Notes: generated by a model not told the origin, from the sequence alone. Shown: positions 9,276-17,434, numbered from the stretch's first letter. The stretch is DNA of 64,000 bases from Microcoleus vaginatus HSN003 (GCF_022701255.1 NZ_CP031705.1:2803501-2867500); one strand, 5' to 3'. A program made the numbers and translations.

Positions 9276-9563
9276 TTATCCTCTTGGGTACAGCGACCTA
9301 AACTGATTTTCAGTAAACGTTCCCTCTTGGACAAATCGTTGAAGAACTGGACGAAGTTCTTCAAGTTCTGATTTATTCAGAGAAGGGCGCGCATCAAATT
9401 TAATTACACCTAATATTTTGTTTACTGTTGAGATTCCATTGTCTTTTTTTACTATCATTTTCATCTGATCACTGAGAAGTTCAGCGCGAGTTTCCTCTAG
9501 TCTAGCTATCATCTCTTTCTGACTCAAGCCTTCGAGTTGTTTGAGTATAGATGTAATTGTCAT
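9276..9563 (-). CDS. hypothetical 95-residue protein, last gene of the glycine-zipper/TPR cassette
   Basis: A small, mostly helical, charged protein (MTITSILKQLEGLSQKEM at its N terminus, then a REELLSDQMKM-like helix region and a C-terminal FTENQFRSLYPRG). An AAGGAG Shine-Dalgarno lies upstream of its ATG. No known domain seen, no signal peptide or membrane helix. It lies 64 bp downstream of the 134-residue gene on the same strand, so it is probably co-transcribed with it. Function not recognised. Confidence 0.65.
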   Translation of the reverse strand: MTITSILKQLEGLSQKEMIARLEETRAELLSDQMKMIVKKDNGISTVNKILGVIKFDARPSLNKSELEELRPVLQRFVQEGTFTENQFRSLYPRG

Positions 9564-9627
9564 ATTCTACAATCTCCTTTTCTTGACAAAATGAAATCAA
9601 TTTAGTTTTTGAGAATGATAGGGCAGA

Positions 9628-10032
9628 TTAAAATTCCCATTCATGATCGGGATCGTCAAGGGCGGTTCTGACCGATGTTAAATTAGCAAGGTCTTTGAAG
9701 GGACTAGACTTAGCTATTTCGGTAATTGAAGTCATGGCTAAAGCTAACTGGTTATTATCACCGATTCCTATTGCCTCATCGACCTTTTTAAACAGAAAGT
9801 TAAAGTTCTTAGCACGCTCATCAAACGAGCATTCAAGATAGTTGATTAAAGCATCGCGTTTTGCTTGAATGTCGGCAATTGTTGCTTTTTCCCAAGCTTC
9901 TATACCACGCCGTTTAGTCTGTTCTTGCTCGGCAACTATTTTGTATTCGGTGTAAGCTTCAACAACATCGCGGAAGCACTCAGCAGCGGAGCCTGGATTA
10001 AAGATTTTTACAGGAACTTTTTTAGCTATCAT
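9628..10032 (-). CDS. hypothetical 134-residue helical protein, partner of the glycine-zipper gene
   Basis: Begins MIAKKVPVKIFNPGSAAECF, followed by a long charged helix (EYKIVAEQEQTKRRGIEAWE) and a second helical half (~75-115), ending with the acidic DDPDHEWEF. This looks like a soluble, possibly coiled-coil-forming protein. From memory similar short proteins occur in other bacteria, but I cannot name a family. Its ATG is directly preceded by a leftover copy of the 3' tail of the 300-residue glycine-zipper gene (KYRILPGK then TAG), with only 2 nt between that stop and this ATG, so the two genes were probably once adjacent and coupled. Confidence 0.75.
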   Translation of the reverse strand: MIAKKVPVKIFNPGSAAECFRDVVEAYTEYKIVAEQEQTKRRGIEAWEKATIADIQAKRDALINYLECSFDERAKNFNFLFKKVDEAIGIGDNNQLALAMTSITEIAKSSPFKDLANLTSVRTALDDPDHEWEF

Positions 10033-10061
10033 TTCTATTTGCCTGGTAAAATTCGATATTT
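10031..10061. repeat. 31-bp direct repeat, copy 1 (duplicated tail of the glycine-zipper gene)
   Basis: Matches 11616-11646 with two mismatches. On the minus strand both copies encode KYRILPGK followed by TAG. Here the copy is non-coding and abuts the ATG of the 134-residue gene. Confidence 0.75.
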
Positions 10062-10076
10062 AAACAGAACAGAATC

Positions 10077-11525
10077 CTAAAACACCCGCGTCTGCCACCA
10101 AGGAGTATTCTTAATTTCCTTCTGAAGATTGCGGACTTCTTTTTGAAGATTTCGCACTTCATCCATCAGGGATTCTGTGCGAAATAGGCTGATAGCTTTC
10201 TGAAAATCTGCTACCGCTTCCTCTCTTTTTGCCTTTTCTCTGCGTAGAGAACCCCTTTTAACGTAGGCATAAGCATTATCTGGCTCTATTTTGATGACCT
10301 GATTGTAGTCGGCAAGAGCTCCCCGCTTGTCTCCCTTTTCATGGCGGACACATCCCCGATGAAAATAAGCATCTGTACAGTTTGGTTCTCTCTTGATGAC
10401 TTGATTGTAGTCAGCTATTGCACTATCATAATCCTTGTTTGCTACGTGTGCATGACCGCGATACAAATAATTAACGGCTTCATTAGGGCTAAGCTTTATA
10501 ACCTGAGTGAAATCGGCAATAGCTCCTTTATAATTCTTTACTTTTCCGCGAGCATAGCCCCGCTGAAAATACAGGTTAGCATCATTAGGTTTAGTTTTGA
10601 TAACTTGAGTGAAGTCAGCAATGGCTTTTTTGTAATGTTCTAGCTCAACAAATAAACGACCCCGCGTGAAGTAGGCATCGACACAGTTAGGGTCAAGTTT
10701 GATAACTTGAGTATAATCAGCAATTGCACTCTCATAATACTCTAGTTCAGTAGATGCTAAACCACGACAGTAGTAGGCACTCACATTACTAGGAGTGAGA
10801 GCGATAACTTGAGTGAAGTCAGCAATGGCTTCTTTGTAATTTTTTAGTTCGCTGTAGGCACTTGCTCGTATTAAGTAGATATCCGCATTGCCGGGAGCGA
10901 GTTTGATGACTTGGGTATAGTCAGCAATTGCCTTGCTATAATCATTTGTAGCGACGTAAATGTTACCTCGATTGCGGTAAGCATCGACATAACTAGAATC
11001 GATGTGGATAGTTTTAGCGTAGTCTGAAATTGCTCCTGCATAATTGTGCTGTTCATGGAGAATACAGCCACGCACAAAGTAGGCATGAGCATTTTGAGAA
11101 TTGAGTTCGATCGCTTTCGTAAAATCTTCTATAGCTGCCCCGTACTCTCCACTCTCAAGCCTTTCTATTCCTCGGTTAAAAAAGTCTTCCTCGCTCTTGA
11201 AGAAATCAAAAAATCCTGTAATTCCCTTAGATACGCCTTTGCCTACATTCTTAACTGTAGATTCTGCTGTGGCACCAGCCATTGCTACGCCTTTGCCTAC
11301 ATTCTTAACTGTAGATTCTGCTGTGGCACCAGCTATTGCACCGCCCAACATGATTAAAGGAATAGCCAGAGGCCCTATAGCAGCCCCACCTAAAGTTATT
11401 ACACCAGCCGCAAGTGCTGCACCTCCTCCTACAACTGCACCGGCTTGGTTTTCTTTTGCGAAGTCATTCTCAGTACATACCGTATGTAAATCACCAACAT
11501 TTCCTAAAATTTCCCAAGGATTCAT
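10077..11525 (-). CDS. TPR-repeat protein with N-terminal glycine-rich hydrophobic region
   Basis: 482 residues with a strong Shine-Dalgarno (TAAGGAGG) before the ATG. Residues ~30-75 are glycine/alanine-rich and hydrophobic (GAAIGPLAIPLIMLGGAIAG), a possible membrane-inserting glycine zipper. There follow two copies of an 18-residue unit (AGATAESTVKNVGKGV), a FFDFFKSEEDFF linker, and from ~118 to ~440 about nine or ten TPR units of 34 residues, each with the A..DY/FTQVIKL..N..AY pattern. A short coiled coil (EVRNLQKE repeated) precedes the C terminus. TPR arrays are protein-protein interaction scaffolds. The gene lies between two copies of the 3' tail of the upstream gene, so it may be an insertion into an older two-gene unit. 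Confidence 0.85.
   Translation of the reverse strand: MNPWEILGNVGDLHTVCTENDFAKENQAGAVVGGGAALAAGVITLGGAAIGPLAIPLIMLGGAIAGATAESTVKNVGKGVAMAGATAESTVKNVGKGVSKGITGFFDFFKSEEDFFNRGIERLESGEYGAAIEDFTKAIELNSQNAHAYFVRGCILHEQHNYAGAISDYAKTIHIDSSYVDAYRNRGNIYVATNDYSKAIADYTQVIKLAPGNADIYLIRASAYSELKNYKEAIADFTQVIALTPSNVSAYYCRGLASTELEYYESAIADYTQVIKLDPNCVDAYFTRGRLFVELEHYKKAIADFTQVIKTKPNDANLYFQRGYARGKVKNYKGAIADFTQVIKLSPNEAVNYLYRGHAHVANKDYDSAIADYNQVIKREPNCTDAYFHRGCVRHEKGDKRGALADYNQVIKIEPDNAYAYVKRGSLRREKAKREEAVADFQKAISLFRTESLMDEVRNLQKEVRNLQKEIKNTPWWQTRVF
11233..11340. repeat. tandem 54-bp duplication in the TPR gene
   Basis: 11233-11286 and 11287-11340 differ at only two bases. Each encodes 18 residues (AGATAESTVKNVGKGV plus two). 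Near-identity indicates a recent duplication. Confidence 0.85.
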
Positions 11526-11615
11526 TGCAACCTCCTTATTTTTAAGTAGTAAAGTGGGAAATGCCCACCCTACAAATAGATTTTCTGCGTAAGTCTTGAG
11601 ACTACTTCGATCGTG

Positions 11616-11646
11616 ATTTCTATTTCCCTGGTAAAATCCGATATTT
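11616..11646. repeat. 31-bp direct repeat, copy 2 (native 3' end of the glycine-zipper gene)
   Basis: The coding copy, containing the stop codon of the 300-residue gene. It pairs with 10031-10061; the two bracket the TPR gene and about 90 bp upstream of it. Confidence 0.75.
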
Positions 11647-12522
11647 CTCCAAAACCTTCACAGTACCGAGATTAAGCTTACCGTCATTGTTTAAAACAGG
11701 GGTTTTCAACATTTCTACAAGTCCCTTCATCAGAAGTCCTACCTGTTGGAACTTCTCAGCATCCCTCTTAGCATCAAAAGGCTGAGATTCTAGTTTACTC
11801 AAACCTTCAACAGCACGAGTGTTCATGGATTCAAACACTCCTCTCAACTCAGTTATCCGCTGTCTTACCTGTTTGGCAAAGTCCTTAGCAAGTTTCATGT
11901 CTGCGATCGCCTTATTGACTTGAGCTTCATGCTCTCGCGCCTTTGTCATCGCTTTCTCGCCTTCACTAGCAGCAAAAAAGCCACCAATCGCCAAAGCTGG
12001 TAAAAGGGTGATACCGCCTAGCACAAAAGCACCAACAGCCATACCACCGCCACCAGCCGCCACCGCTCCACCGCCAAACCATGCTAAAGTTGCATTCCAA
12101 GCAGCCGCTCCACTGAGAGTTGAGATAGCGGTTCCGGTGCTTGCTGCTCCTAGTGTAGTAACAGCACCAATAGCACCGCCGTAACCTGCTGCGGCTGCTC
12201 CAGCAGATTTAACGCCAGCCATAAAATATTGTTCTGCTCCTACCGCCGCAGCTTTGTACTCCTTCATCTGCTGAACTGAAAAATCCATCCCTTCTAAAAG
12301 CCGCTTTTCACTTTCTGAAGCCTTCCGACCAGTATTTTCAAGGAAGGTAACAAAGCGCTTAATTGTGCTTCTTATGACATTCAGTTGCAGTTGACCGTAC
12401 TCTTCGGCTAATCTGTTTGTGGCTGCTTCTTCTCTTTTCAAATCTTCAACCGCACGCTCGAATCGCTTTTGAGCTTCCTGAGCAAGTTCATTAGCTTTCT
12501 GACCTGGATAGAATGAAGGCAT
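11620..12522 (-). CDS. coiled-coil / glycine-zipper protein of unknown function
   Basis: 300 residues with a good AGGAG site before the ATG. N-terminal ~110 residues form charged helices (KANELAQEAQKRFERAVEDL). Residues ~100-190 are Gly/Ala-rich and hydrophobic with GAAAAGYGGAIGAV, WFGGGAVAAGGGGMAVG and LLPALAIGGFFAAS, i.e. two or three short glycine-zipper hairpins. Then comes another long charged helical region (~190-270) and a conserved-looking KYRILPGK end. A hydrophobic glycine-zipper core flanked by amphipathic coiled coils is the layout of membrane-remodelling or pore-forming proteins, but no family is recognised. First gene of the minus-strand cassette; divergent from an HTH-like gene. 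Confidence 0.8.
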   Translation of the reverse strand: MPSFYPGQKANELAQEAQKRFERAVEDLKREEAATNRLAEEYGQLQLNVIRSTIKRFVTFLENTGRKASESEKRLLEGMDFSVQQMKEYKAAAVGAEQYFMAGVKSAGAAAAGYGGAIGAVTTLGAASTGTAISTLSGAAAWNATLAWFGGGAVAAGGGGMAVGAFVLGGITLLPALAIGGFFAASEGEKAMTKAREHEAQVNKAIADMKLAKDFAKQVRQRITELRGVFESMNTRAVEGLSKLESQPFDAKRDAEKFQQVGLLMKGLVEMLKTPVLNNDGKLNLGTVKVLEKYRILPGK

Positions 12523-12773
12523 AAAATACTCCTAAGTCTGATTTTTCGACATTTTAAAAACAGAGGATTTTTTAGAGACTTTGGCTTGATAACTCTGTCG
12601 AGCAGAAAACGGTATCTCGCAAGAAGTGAGCTTTAGCCGAATTTCCTGTGTAAAATTAATCACGATCCTGCTTTCCCTGATACTAACCTAACTACCTTTA
12701 ACAAAGAAACTAATAAGCATTAGGAATCGTGTTAGACTTTGATTATAAAAAATCCAGAAACCTATCCCCTGCA

Positions 12774-13259
12774 ATGGCATCCTCTAACGATCGCTTCCTG
12801 GAAGCTGCCCGCGACTGGGACTTAGAAACCCTTTACACAGACCTCGCATCCGCCAAGGGAAAGCGGCTCACGCCCACAGAGAAACAACATCTACGGGGTC
12901 TACTCTGCGGCTACAGTCCCGCTGAAATTGCCGAAACGCTCAGTAAAAACCCCAAGGGAATTGCCGTAGATTTCTGTAATACTTTATACCAATATGTAAA
13001 AAGTCTTGTAGGTAAAGGGGATGAAAAGGTAGAAAACTGGAGGAAAATTTGTGAATGGCTGGAGGACGCAGGATATAAAACTCAGTCGTCTCCCGAACCA
13101 GAATCAGGCGATTGTTTACCAATAAAATTCTTAATAAAAAAAGCCAATGTAGTTGTTGATAAAAATCAAATTATAGTTGATATCAACCTGCGAATAATAG
13201 CCTCTTCACCTTCAGAAATTCCCATCATCGAAAACCTCGACCTCAACGGCAATAATTAA
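12774..13259 (+). CDS. HTH-like protein, divergent from the glycine-zipper cassette
   Basis: A GTG at 12729 opens the frame; ATG at 12774 (MASSNDRFLEAARDWDLETL) gives 161 residues and looks like the natural start. Residues ~30-75 (LTPTEKQHLRGLLCGYSPAE then IAETL..NPKGIAVDF) resemble a LuxR/sigma-like helix-turn-helix of the kind found at the N terminus of cyanobacterial ATPase/WD40 signalling proteins (recall, not searched). A short C-terminal strand-rich tail (DCLPIKFLIKKANVVVDKN) replaces the expected effector region. It may be a stand-alone regulator of the divergent cassette or a truncated larger protein. 206-250 bp separate the two genes. Confidence 0.65.
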   Translation: MASSNDRFLEAARDWDLETLYTDLASAKGKRLTPTEKQHLRGLLCGYSPAEIAETLSKNPKGIAVDFCNTLYQYVKSLVGKGDEKVENWRKICEWLEDAGYKTQSSPEPESGDCLPIKFLIKKANVVVDKNQIIVDINLRIIASSPSEIPIIENLDLNGNN

Positions 13260-13260
13260 C

Positions 13261-13365
13261 ATAAGACTTACGCACTCCGAGCAAAGAAACCGGGTTTTTC
13301 AACCATTATCAAGGGCTGGAACCAAGAATGGTCGTAAACAAGCCCGATTTCTGCGTAAGTCTTAT
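13261..13365. repeat. 105-bp MITE-like element with 14-bp perfect terminal inverted repeats
   Basis: ATAAGACTTACGCA at 13261-13274 and its exact complement at 13352-13365. It also contains one arm of the GAAACCGGGTTT word seen at 17.4 and 32.8 kb. It begins one base after the preceding stop codon. Confidence 0.65.
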
Positions 13366-13375
13366 GTATGTAGGG

Positions 13376-13420
13376 AAACGGCACTGCCGTGCCCTAATGC
13401 CGGACACGGCAGTGCCGTTT
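13376..13420. repeat. 16-bp perfect hairpin repeat
   Basis: Arms 13376-13391 and 13405-13420 (AAACGGCACTGCCGTG and complement), 13-nt loop. A REP-like element or terminator between convergent genes. Confidence 0.7.
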
Positions 13421-13493
13421 CAATACCGCAGAAGAAATGGTTTTATTACCAAATTGCACAACACATCTTCCTGCACCTGCGGTTCCAAAATCC

Positions 13494-14558
13494 CTACAAA
13501 ATAGAACTTAACACCACCTCATTAGCAGCAATCCAATCATAAATATCCTGCAAAGCTGCTTCCGGCCCAATAACAGGCCGCCATCCTGTTTTCTCCATCA
13601 CCCTAGAAGAATCAGTAATAAAAATCGGAATATCCCCCGCGCGTTCCTCCAACACAGGATTAATTGAAATCGATTTATTCGTAATCTTTTGGCACAAATC
13701 AGTTGTCTCAACCAAAGAAAGACTGTTGCTCAAACCGCCGCCAACATTAAAAACTTCGCCATCAAATTCAGCAAAATGTTCTAACTGATAATTAACTAAC
13801 CTCAACAAATCTTCAACGTGCAGTAAATCCCTAACCTGCTTGCCACTGCCACCAAAACCGATGTAATTCAGCGACTTTTGAAAATAGTGAGCAGCCACCC
13901 ACAAACCGCAAACTCCCTGATCGACTTTACCCATTTGCCAAGCACCCGTAATTAACCCGCAGCGGTTAATAATTGCCGGCACATTGTATGCTTCCCTGTA
14001 TTCCTCAATCAGCAATTCCGAAGCTAATTTAGTTGCTCCGTACAGCGAACGGTGTCCTTTTAATGGGAAGTCTTCTGATATGCCCAACTCGGATATACCG
14101 GGTAAAGTTTGCTCAGGGGCGATCGCAAATCTATTCGGCAATTCCAACAGCTTAACAGACTTGACACTGGCGATCGGATAAACCCGACTCGTAGACAAAA
14201 ACAACAAACTCGCACCAGTCTGTCTCGCCAACTCCAAAACATTCACAGTGCCCAGTAAATTCGTCTGCAAAACGTACTGAGGCGAACTAAAACCAGCCAG
14301 CACAGAAGGCTCCGCAGCACAATCTATAATGCAGTCAGCATTGAGTGCAACTGGATCTAAATCCGCCGCTGTGCGAATATCCCCGTAAACAAACTGAATA
14401 CCGCAACTTTTAAGCCGAGGAAGATTCAATTCCGAGCCCCGGCGACGCAGGTTATCTAAACAAATTATTTGCCATTCCGGGTGCAGTTTCTTCAGGCCAA
14501 TTGCCAAACAACTGCCGATAAAACCCGCACCACCAACAATTAAAATTCTCTCAGGCAT
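13494..14558 (-). CDS. NAD-dependent epimerase/dehydratase (extended SDR, CDP-paratose 2-epimerase-like)
   Basis: 354 residues. The glycine motif GGAGFIGSCLA is at the N terminus, CLDNLRRRGSELNLPRL follows, LSTSRVYP supplies the catalytic Ser/Thr region, and YGATKLASE is the YxxxK motif. GGSGKQVRDLLHVEDL and EVFNVGGG are typical nucleotide-sugar epimerase segments. The RRRGSELNLPRL stretch after the first strand is reminiscent of CDP-tyvelose/CDP-paratose 2-epimerases, so that subgroup is my best guess. The start overlaps the 3' end of the upstream GT2 by 8 nt. Together with it and the membrane protein at 15316-17208 it forms a three-gene operon for making and transferring an unusual sugar. 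Confidence 0.88.
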   Translation of the reverse strand: MPERILIVGGAGFIGSCLAIGLKKLHPEWQIICLDNLRRRGSELNLPRLKSCGIQFVYGDIRTAADLDPVALNADCIIDCAAEPSVLAGFSSPQYVLQTNLLGTVNVLELARQTGASLLFLSTSRVYPIASVKSVKLLELPNRFAIAPEQTLPGISELGISEDFPLKGHRSLYGATKLASELLIEEYREAYNVPAIINRCGLITGAWQMGKVDQGVCGLWVAAHYFQKSLNYIGFGGSGKQVRDLLHVEDLLRLVNYQLEHFAEFDGEVFNVGGGLSNSLSLVETTDLCQKITNKSISINPVLEERAGDIPIFITDSSRVMEKTGWRPVIGPEAALQDIYDWIAANEVVLSSIL

Positions 14559-15312
14559 TCACTTTCAACTTTGCTATCTTTCTAGTCCGGTGGTAGTCGC
14601 CGCGAGAGAGATGTTTTTCCAGCCAGACATACAAGACAATAAACAAATATCGACTGCCCATCTCTTTGATTTTAAGCTTAGAAATACCCGCCGTCCGATT
14701 GTACCATCTCAGAGGAATCACCGTATAGGAAAAACCCCGAACAATAGCTTTTAAAGGCAGTTCCACTGTCAAATTAAAATGATGGCTCAAAATCGGTTGC
14801 ACGCCTTCGATTACTTCTCTGCGGTAAATTTTAAAAGCATTGGTGACATCGCTGTAGCGCAAGCCGAAAATACTTTTGACAAACCAGTTTGCTAAGCGGT
14901 TAATTGCTAACTTGTGAATTGGATAATCAACTATAAAGCCACCTTTGATAAAGCGGGAACCGAAAACGCAATCATATCCTTCTTGCAATTTGCGGTATCC
15001 TGCTACCAAATCCATCGGATCGTCGGAAGCATCCGCCATCACAATTGCCGCAGCATCTCCGTCAAATTCCGCCAATCCCCGGCGCACAGCAAATCCGAAA
15101 CCGTTGGGAGGTTGATTGTTGATGTATCTAACTGTGGGAAAAGTCTCTGACAACTCCTGGCAAATATCAATAGTTCGATCGACACTGTTGTCATTCACAA
15201 TCAAAATTTCGTGCGGAATGCCTTCTAAATCGAGCGTCTGGGCGATCGCCCGCACAGTACCGTACAAACAGCCCTCCTCATTGTGGGCTGGTATAATCAC
15301 AGAAATTTTCAC
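14551..15312 (-). CDS. GT2 glycosyltransferase, polyprenyl-phosphate (DPM1-like)
   Basis: 253 residues, a single GT-A domain without C-terminal membrane helices. Seen: ISVIIPAHNEE, ILIVNDNSVDRT, the acidic MADASDDPMDL (counterpart of DADLQDDP), SRFIKGG, and NAFKIYRREV. This matches DPM1-type synthases that load a sugar on a polyprenyl phosphate. The start codon is a GTG at 15312, 3 nt beyond the stop of the upstream gene; a second GTG at 15300 has better spacing to the same AGGAG and could be used instead. It overlaps the downstream epimerase gene by 8 nt, so translation is coupled. Confidence 0.88.
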   Translation of the reverse strand: MKISVIIPAHNEEGCLYGTVRAIAQTLDLEGIPHEILIVNDNSVDRTIDICQELSETFPTVRYINNQPPNGFGFAVRRGLAEFDGDAAAIVMADASDDPMDLVAGYRKLQEGYDCVFGSRFIKGGFIVDYPIHKLAINRLANWFVKSIFGLRYSDVTNAFKIYRREVIEGVQPILSHHFNLTVELPLKAIVRGFSYTVIPLRWYNRTAGISKLKIKEMGSRYLFIVLYVWLEKHLSRGDYHRTRKIAKLKVNA

Positions 15313-15315
15313 TCC

Positions 15316-17208
15316 TCATCCTCCGCGCAACTGGACAAACTGGTTGTCAACAGGATTATACACCCAAGCTTTAATTTCCGTTTGGGCGATCGGCAAATTA
15401 TTATTCGACCAATCCACAGCCCACCTTGCATTGTTGTACAACTCAGATTTTAAACTCTTAGCGATGTCGGGACTGTCCAAATTTACATAAGCGTTAGCAA
15501 AAAAAGATTTTTTCTCGCCGACAGATAGCAGTACAATATTCGGCTGTTGCAATTTTTCTGGCAAAACCGCCCAACCAGCAGCCTTGACAGCATCATTTTG
15601 CTTAACAGTCAAGGATTTATCGGTAGTTTGAGGTTTGTCTAAATAACCGTAAACTTTCTCGGTATTAGAAATAAAATCTACATTTTTCGCGAACTTGAGC
15701 CAACCTATTTTATCGATAATTGCAGCGCCTTCTCTCACCAGCCAATTTTTTTTGCTCAGCACCCTCAAACAGCTTTCCGGCGAATTGTTGAAAAAATCCG
15801 ACGGTTCCAGATAGTCAATTAACTGCAAACAATCTTGAGCGCCTTTTTTGTAAAGAAGTGCCGATCTAGTTTGGGCGATCGCCTGCTGAGAGTTAACAAT
15901 AATTATCCCAATTAACAGCCCTGCTAACACCCGATAAACAAATTTATAGTGGCGATTTATGGTAGCAATCTTACCTCGGAAAAACAATTGACCGAGCTGA
16001 ACCAAAGCAATTAACAGCAAAATCGAATTAGTCGTATATCTCGACGATTCAATCGCCTGAATCGCCCCAAATTCTGCCCTACCAGCCGTAATAAACAGAG
16101 CCGATAAAACCGAAAACAAACCTATTGACAGCCAAGGTAAAGCCTCACGATGCTCGGTAATCTTTCTCCCAAAGTGGAATCCCAAAAATAAGAAAGTTGC
16201 AAATATTAGCAATCCAACCAATGCTGAAATTCCAGGCGATCGCACAATTGGCGAACCCAACAGACTCAAAAAGTAATCAATTACCACCAGGGGCTTATTC
16301 AACAATGAAATAATACTTGTTTTTCGACTGGGATGATAATCAATTGAGTAAACAGCACAAGTTGCAGCAAACAGCAATATCCATAGAATCAATCTTTTTC
16401 TTTTTTCTACCGCATTTCCTTCTAAAGCCGCCACAGCCGGAATTGCAGCCACCCAAGACAGCAAGCCTTGCGCGAGGGAAAAACTAGCAATAAAGCAGAA
16501 TAAAGCAGCAATCGATATTTGAATATTGTAGGGACACCAAAGTGCCGTGTCCGTACTCTGTTCGATCTGAGGTGTTGCATCATTCTCAAGAACGGGCATC
16601 TTGCCCGTTCCACAAGAACATTGAATTTTTGTGGAACGGGCATCTTGCCCGTTCCTAAATAGCTTATCGAGATGGGTGCAACATCTCTGTTTCATCTGAT
16701 TAAAGAAGGCTATATTAGGCAAAAATTCGCGATTTGAACTCAGCACATAAACCGCAGCTACAAAACACAAATTGACTAAAAACCACGCTAATTGAAATCC
16801 CCAAAGCCAGTTTTCGTGCTGAACTAGAGAGAAAAGCAAAATACAAGTTAAAATATTAGCTAAATGCCACAAATCATCCGCGACATTCTTAACTTGCATC
16901 GAGGATAACTTGTACATAGCGATAAAAGTTATCGCAGCCAAACCTATGCTGACACACAACTGATAATTAATATTCCATCTGGAAGCAAAAGCCACAACCG
17001 CAATAATTATTTTCGGGAAAACTATGCGGTGATTGCTGTGCAAATCCCAAAAATCGTTAAAAGTTACATTGGCCGCAGCTATTTTTTCAAAAAGCCTAGC
17101 TAACCTCCACTCATCATCAACGGGAACGTTAACGCTAAAATTCGCTACAAATCCGATTAATAAGAGGACAGGAATCAGATATAGAGTAAATAAGATTAAT
17201 TTTTTCAT
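15316..17208 (-). CDS. 630-residue polytopic membrane protein, unknown; paralogue of 4057-5859
   Basis: A TTG opens the frame at 17211, but ATG at 17208 (MKKLILFTLYLIPVLL) is preferred. About ten helices are followed by a soluble C-terminal domain. The GRAEFGAIQAIESSRYTT motif and the C-terminal GWAVLP...ARW layout match the protein at 4057-5859. Residues ~175-215 (RNGQDARSTKIQCSCGTGK and flank) are encoded by a 119-bp mobile repeat inserted in frame, into what appears to be the same loop where the paralogue carries a different repeat. First gene of an operon with a GT2 and an epimerase, so a role in glycan transfer is plausible but unproven. Confidence 0.8.
   Translation of the reverse strand: MKKLILFTLYLIPVLLLIGFVANFSVNVPVDDEWRLARLFEKIAAANVTFNDFWDLHSNHRIVFPKIIIAVVAFASRWNINYQLCVSIGLAAITFIAMYKLSSMQVKNVADDLWHLANILTCILLFSLVQHENWLWGFQLAWFLVNLCFVAAVYVLSSNREFLPNIAFFNQMKQRCCTHLDKLFRNGQDARSTKIQCSCGTGKMPVLENDATPQIEQSTDTALWCPYNIQISIAALFCFIASFSLAQGLLSWVAAIPAVAALEGNAVEKRKRLILWILLFAATCAVYSIDYHPSRKTSIISLLNKPLVVIDYFLSLLGSPIVRSPGISALVGLLIFATFLFLGFHFGRKITEHREALPWLSIGLFSVLSALFITAGRAEFGAIQAIESSRYTTNSILLLIALVQLGQLFFRGKIATINRHYKFVYRVLAGLLIGIIIVNSQQAIAQTRSALLYKKGAQDCLQLIDYLEPSDFFNNSPESCLRVLSKKNWLVREGAAIIDKIGWLKFAKNVDFISNTEKVYGYLDKPQTTDKSLTVKQNDAVKAAGWAVLPEKLQQPNIVLLSVGEKKSFFANAYVNLDSPDIAKSLKSELYNNARWAVDWSNNNLPIAQTEIKAWVYNPVDNQFVQLRGG
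16569..16687. repeat. 119-bp MITE-like repeat inserted in frame in a membrane-protein gene
   Basis: Outer arms 16569-16579 and 16677-16687 pair at 10 of 11 bases. Inner 26-nt arms 16590-16615 and 16629-16654, built on GAACGGGCATCTTGCCCGTTC, have a 13-nt spacer. The same design (26-nt arms, 13-nt spacer) occurs intergenically at 32175-32288. Confidence 0.75.
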
Positions 17209-17362
17209 CAATGTGCGATCGCACTGATTGCCATCACCATTTTATATCAAACCCGGTTAAATAATTTTTATCCAGTTTGTAGTGAAGACTTTACTCCTCA
17301 TACTTTGGGCAGATCGGGACTTGCATTCCTTACTACAAACAAGTTGAAAAACATAACACCTA

Positions 17363-17393
17363 GAAACCCGGTTTCTTGAAGAAACCGGGTTTC
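17363..17393. repeat. GAAACCCGGTTTCTT palindrome downstream of the HlyD-like gene
   Basis: 15-nt arms 17363-17377 and 17379-17393 are exact complements with a 1-nt centre. It lies 42 bp past the adaptor's stop. Related words occur at 32842-32856, 32893-32906 and 13285. Confidence 0.7.
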
Positions 17394-17434
17394 CGAACAG
17401 CATAAAAGTCTCGCGTTCAATTCGGTTAACCGAA

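Noticed and set aside
9159..9371. Plus-strand 70-codon frame
   Set aside because: Lies opposite the minus-strand remnant and the 95-residue gene; low-complexity, no RBS.
11046..11592. Plus-strand frames of 103 and 163 codons
   Set aside because: Antisense shadows of the TPR gene; they repeat because of the 54-bp duplication.
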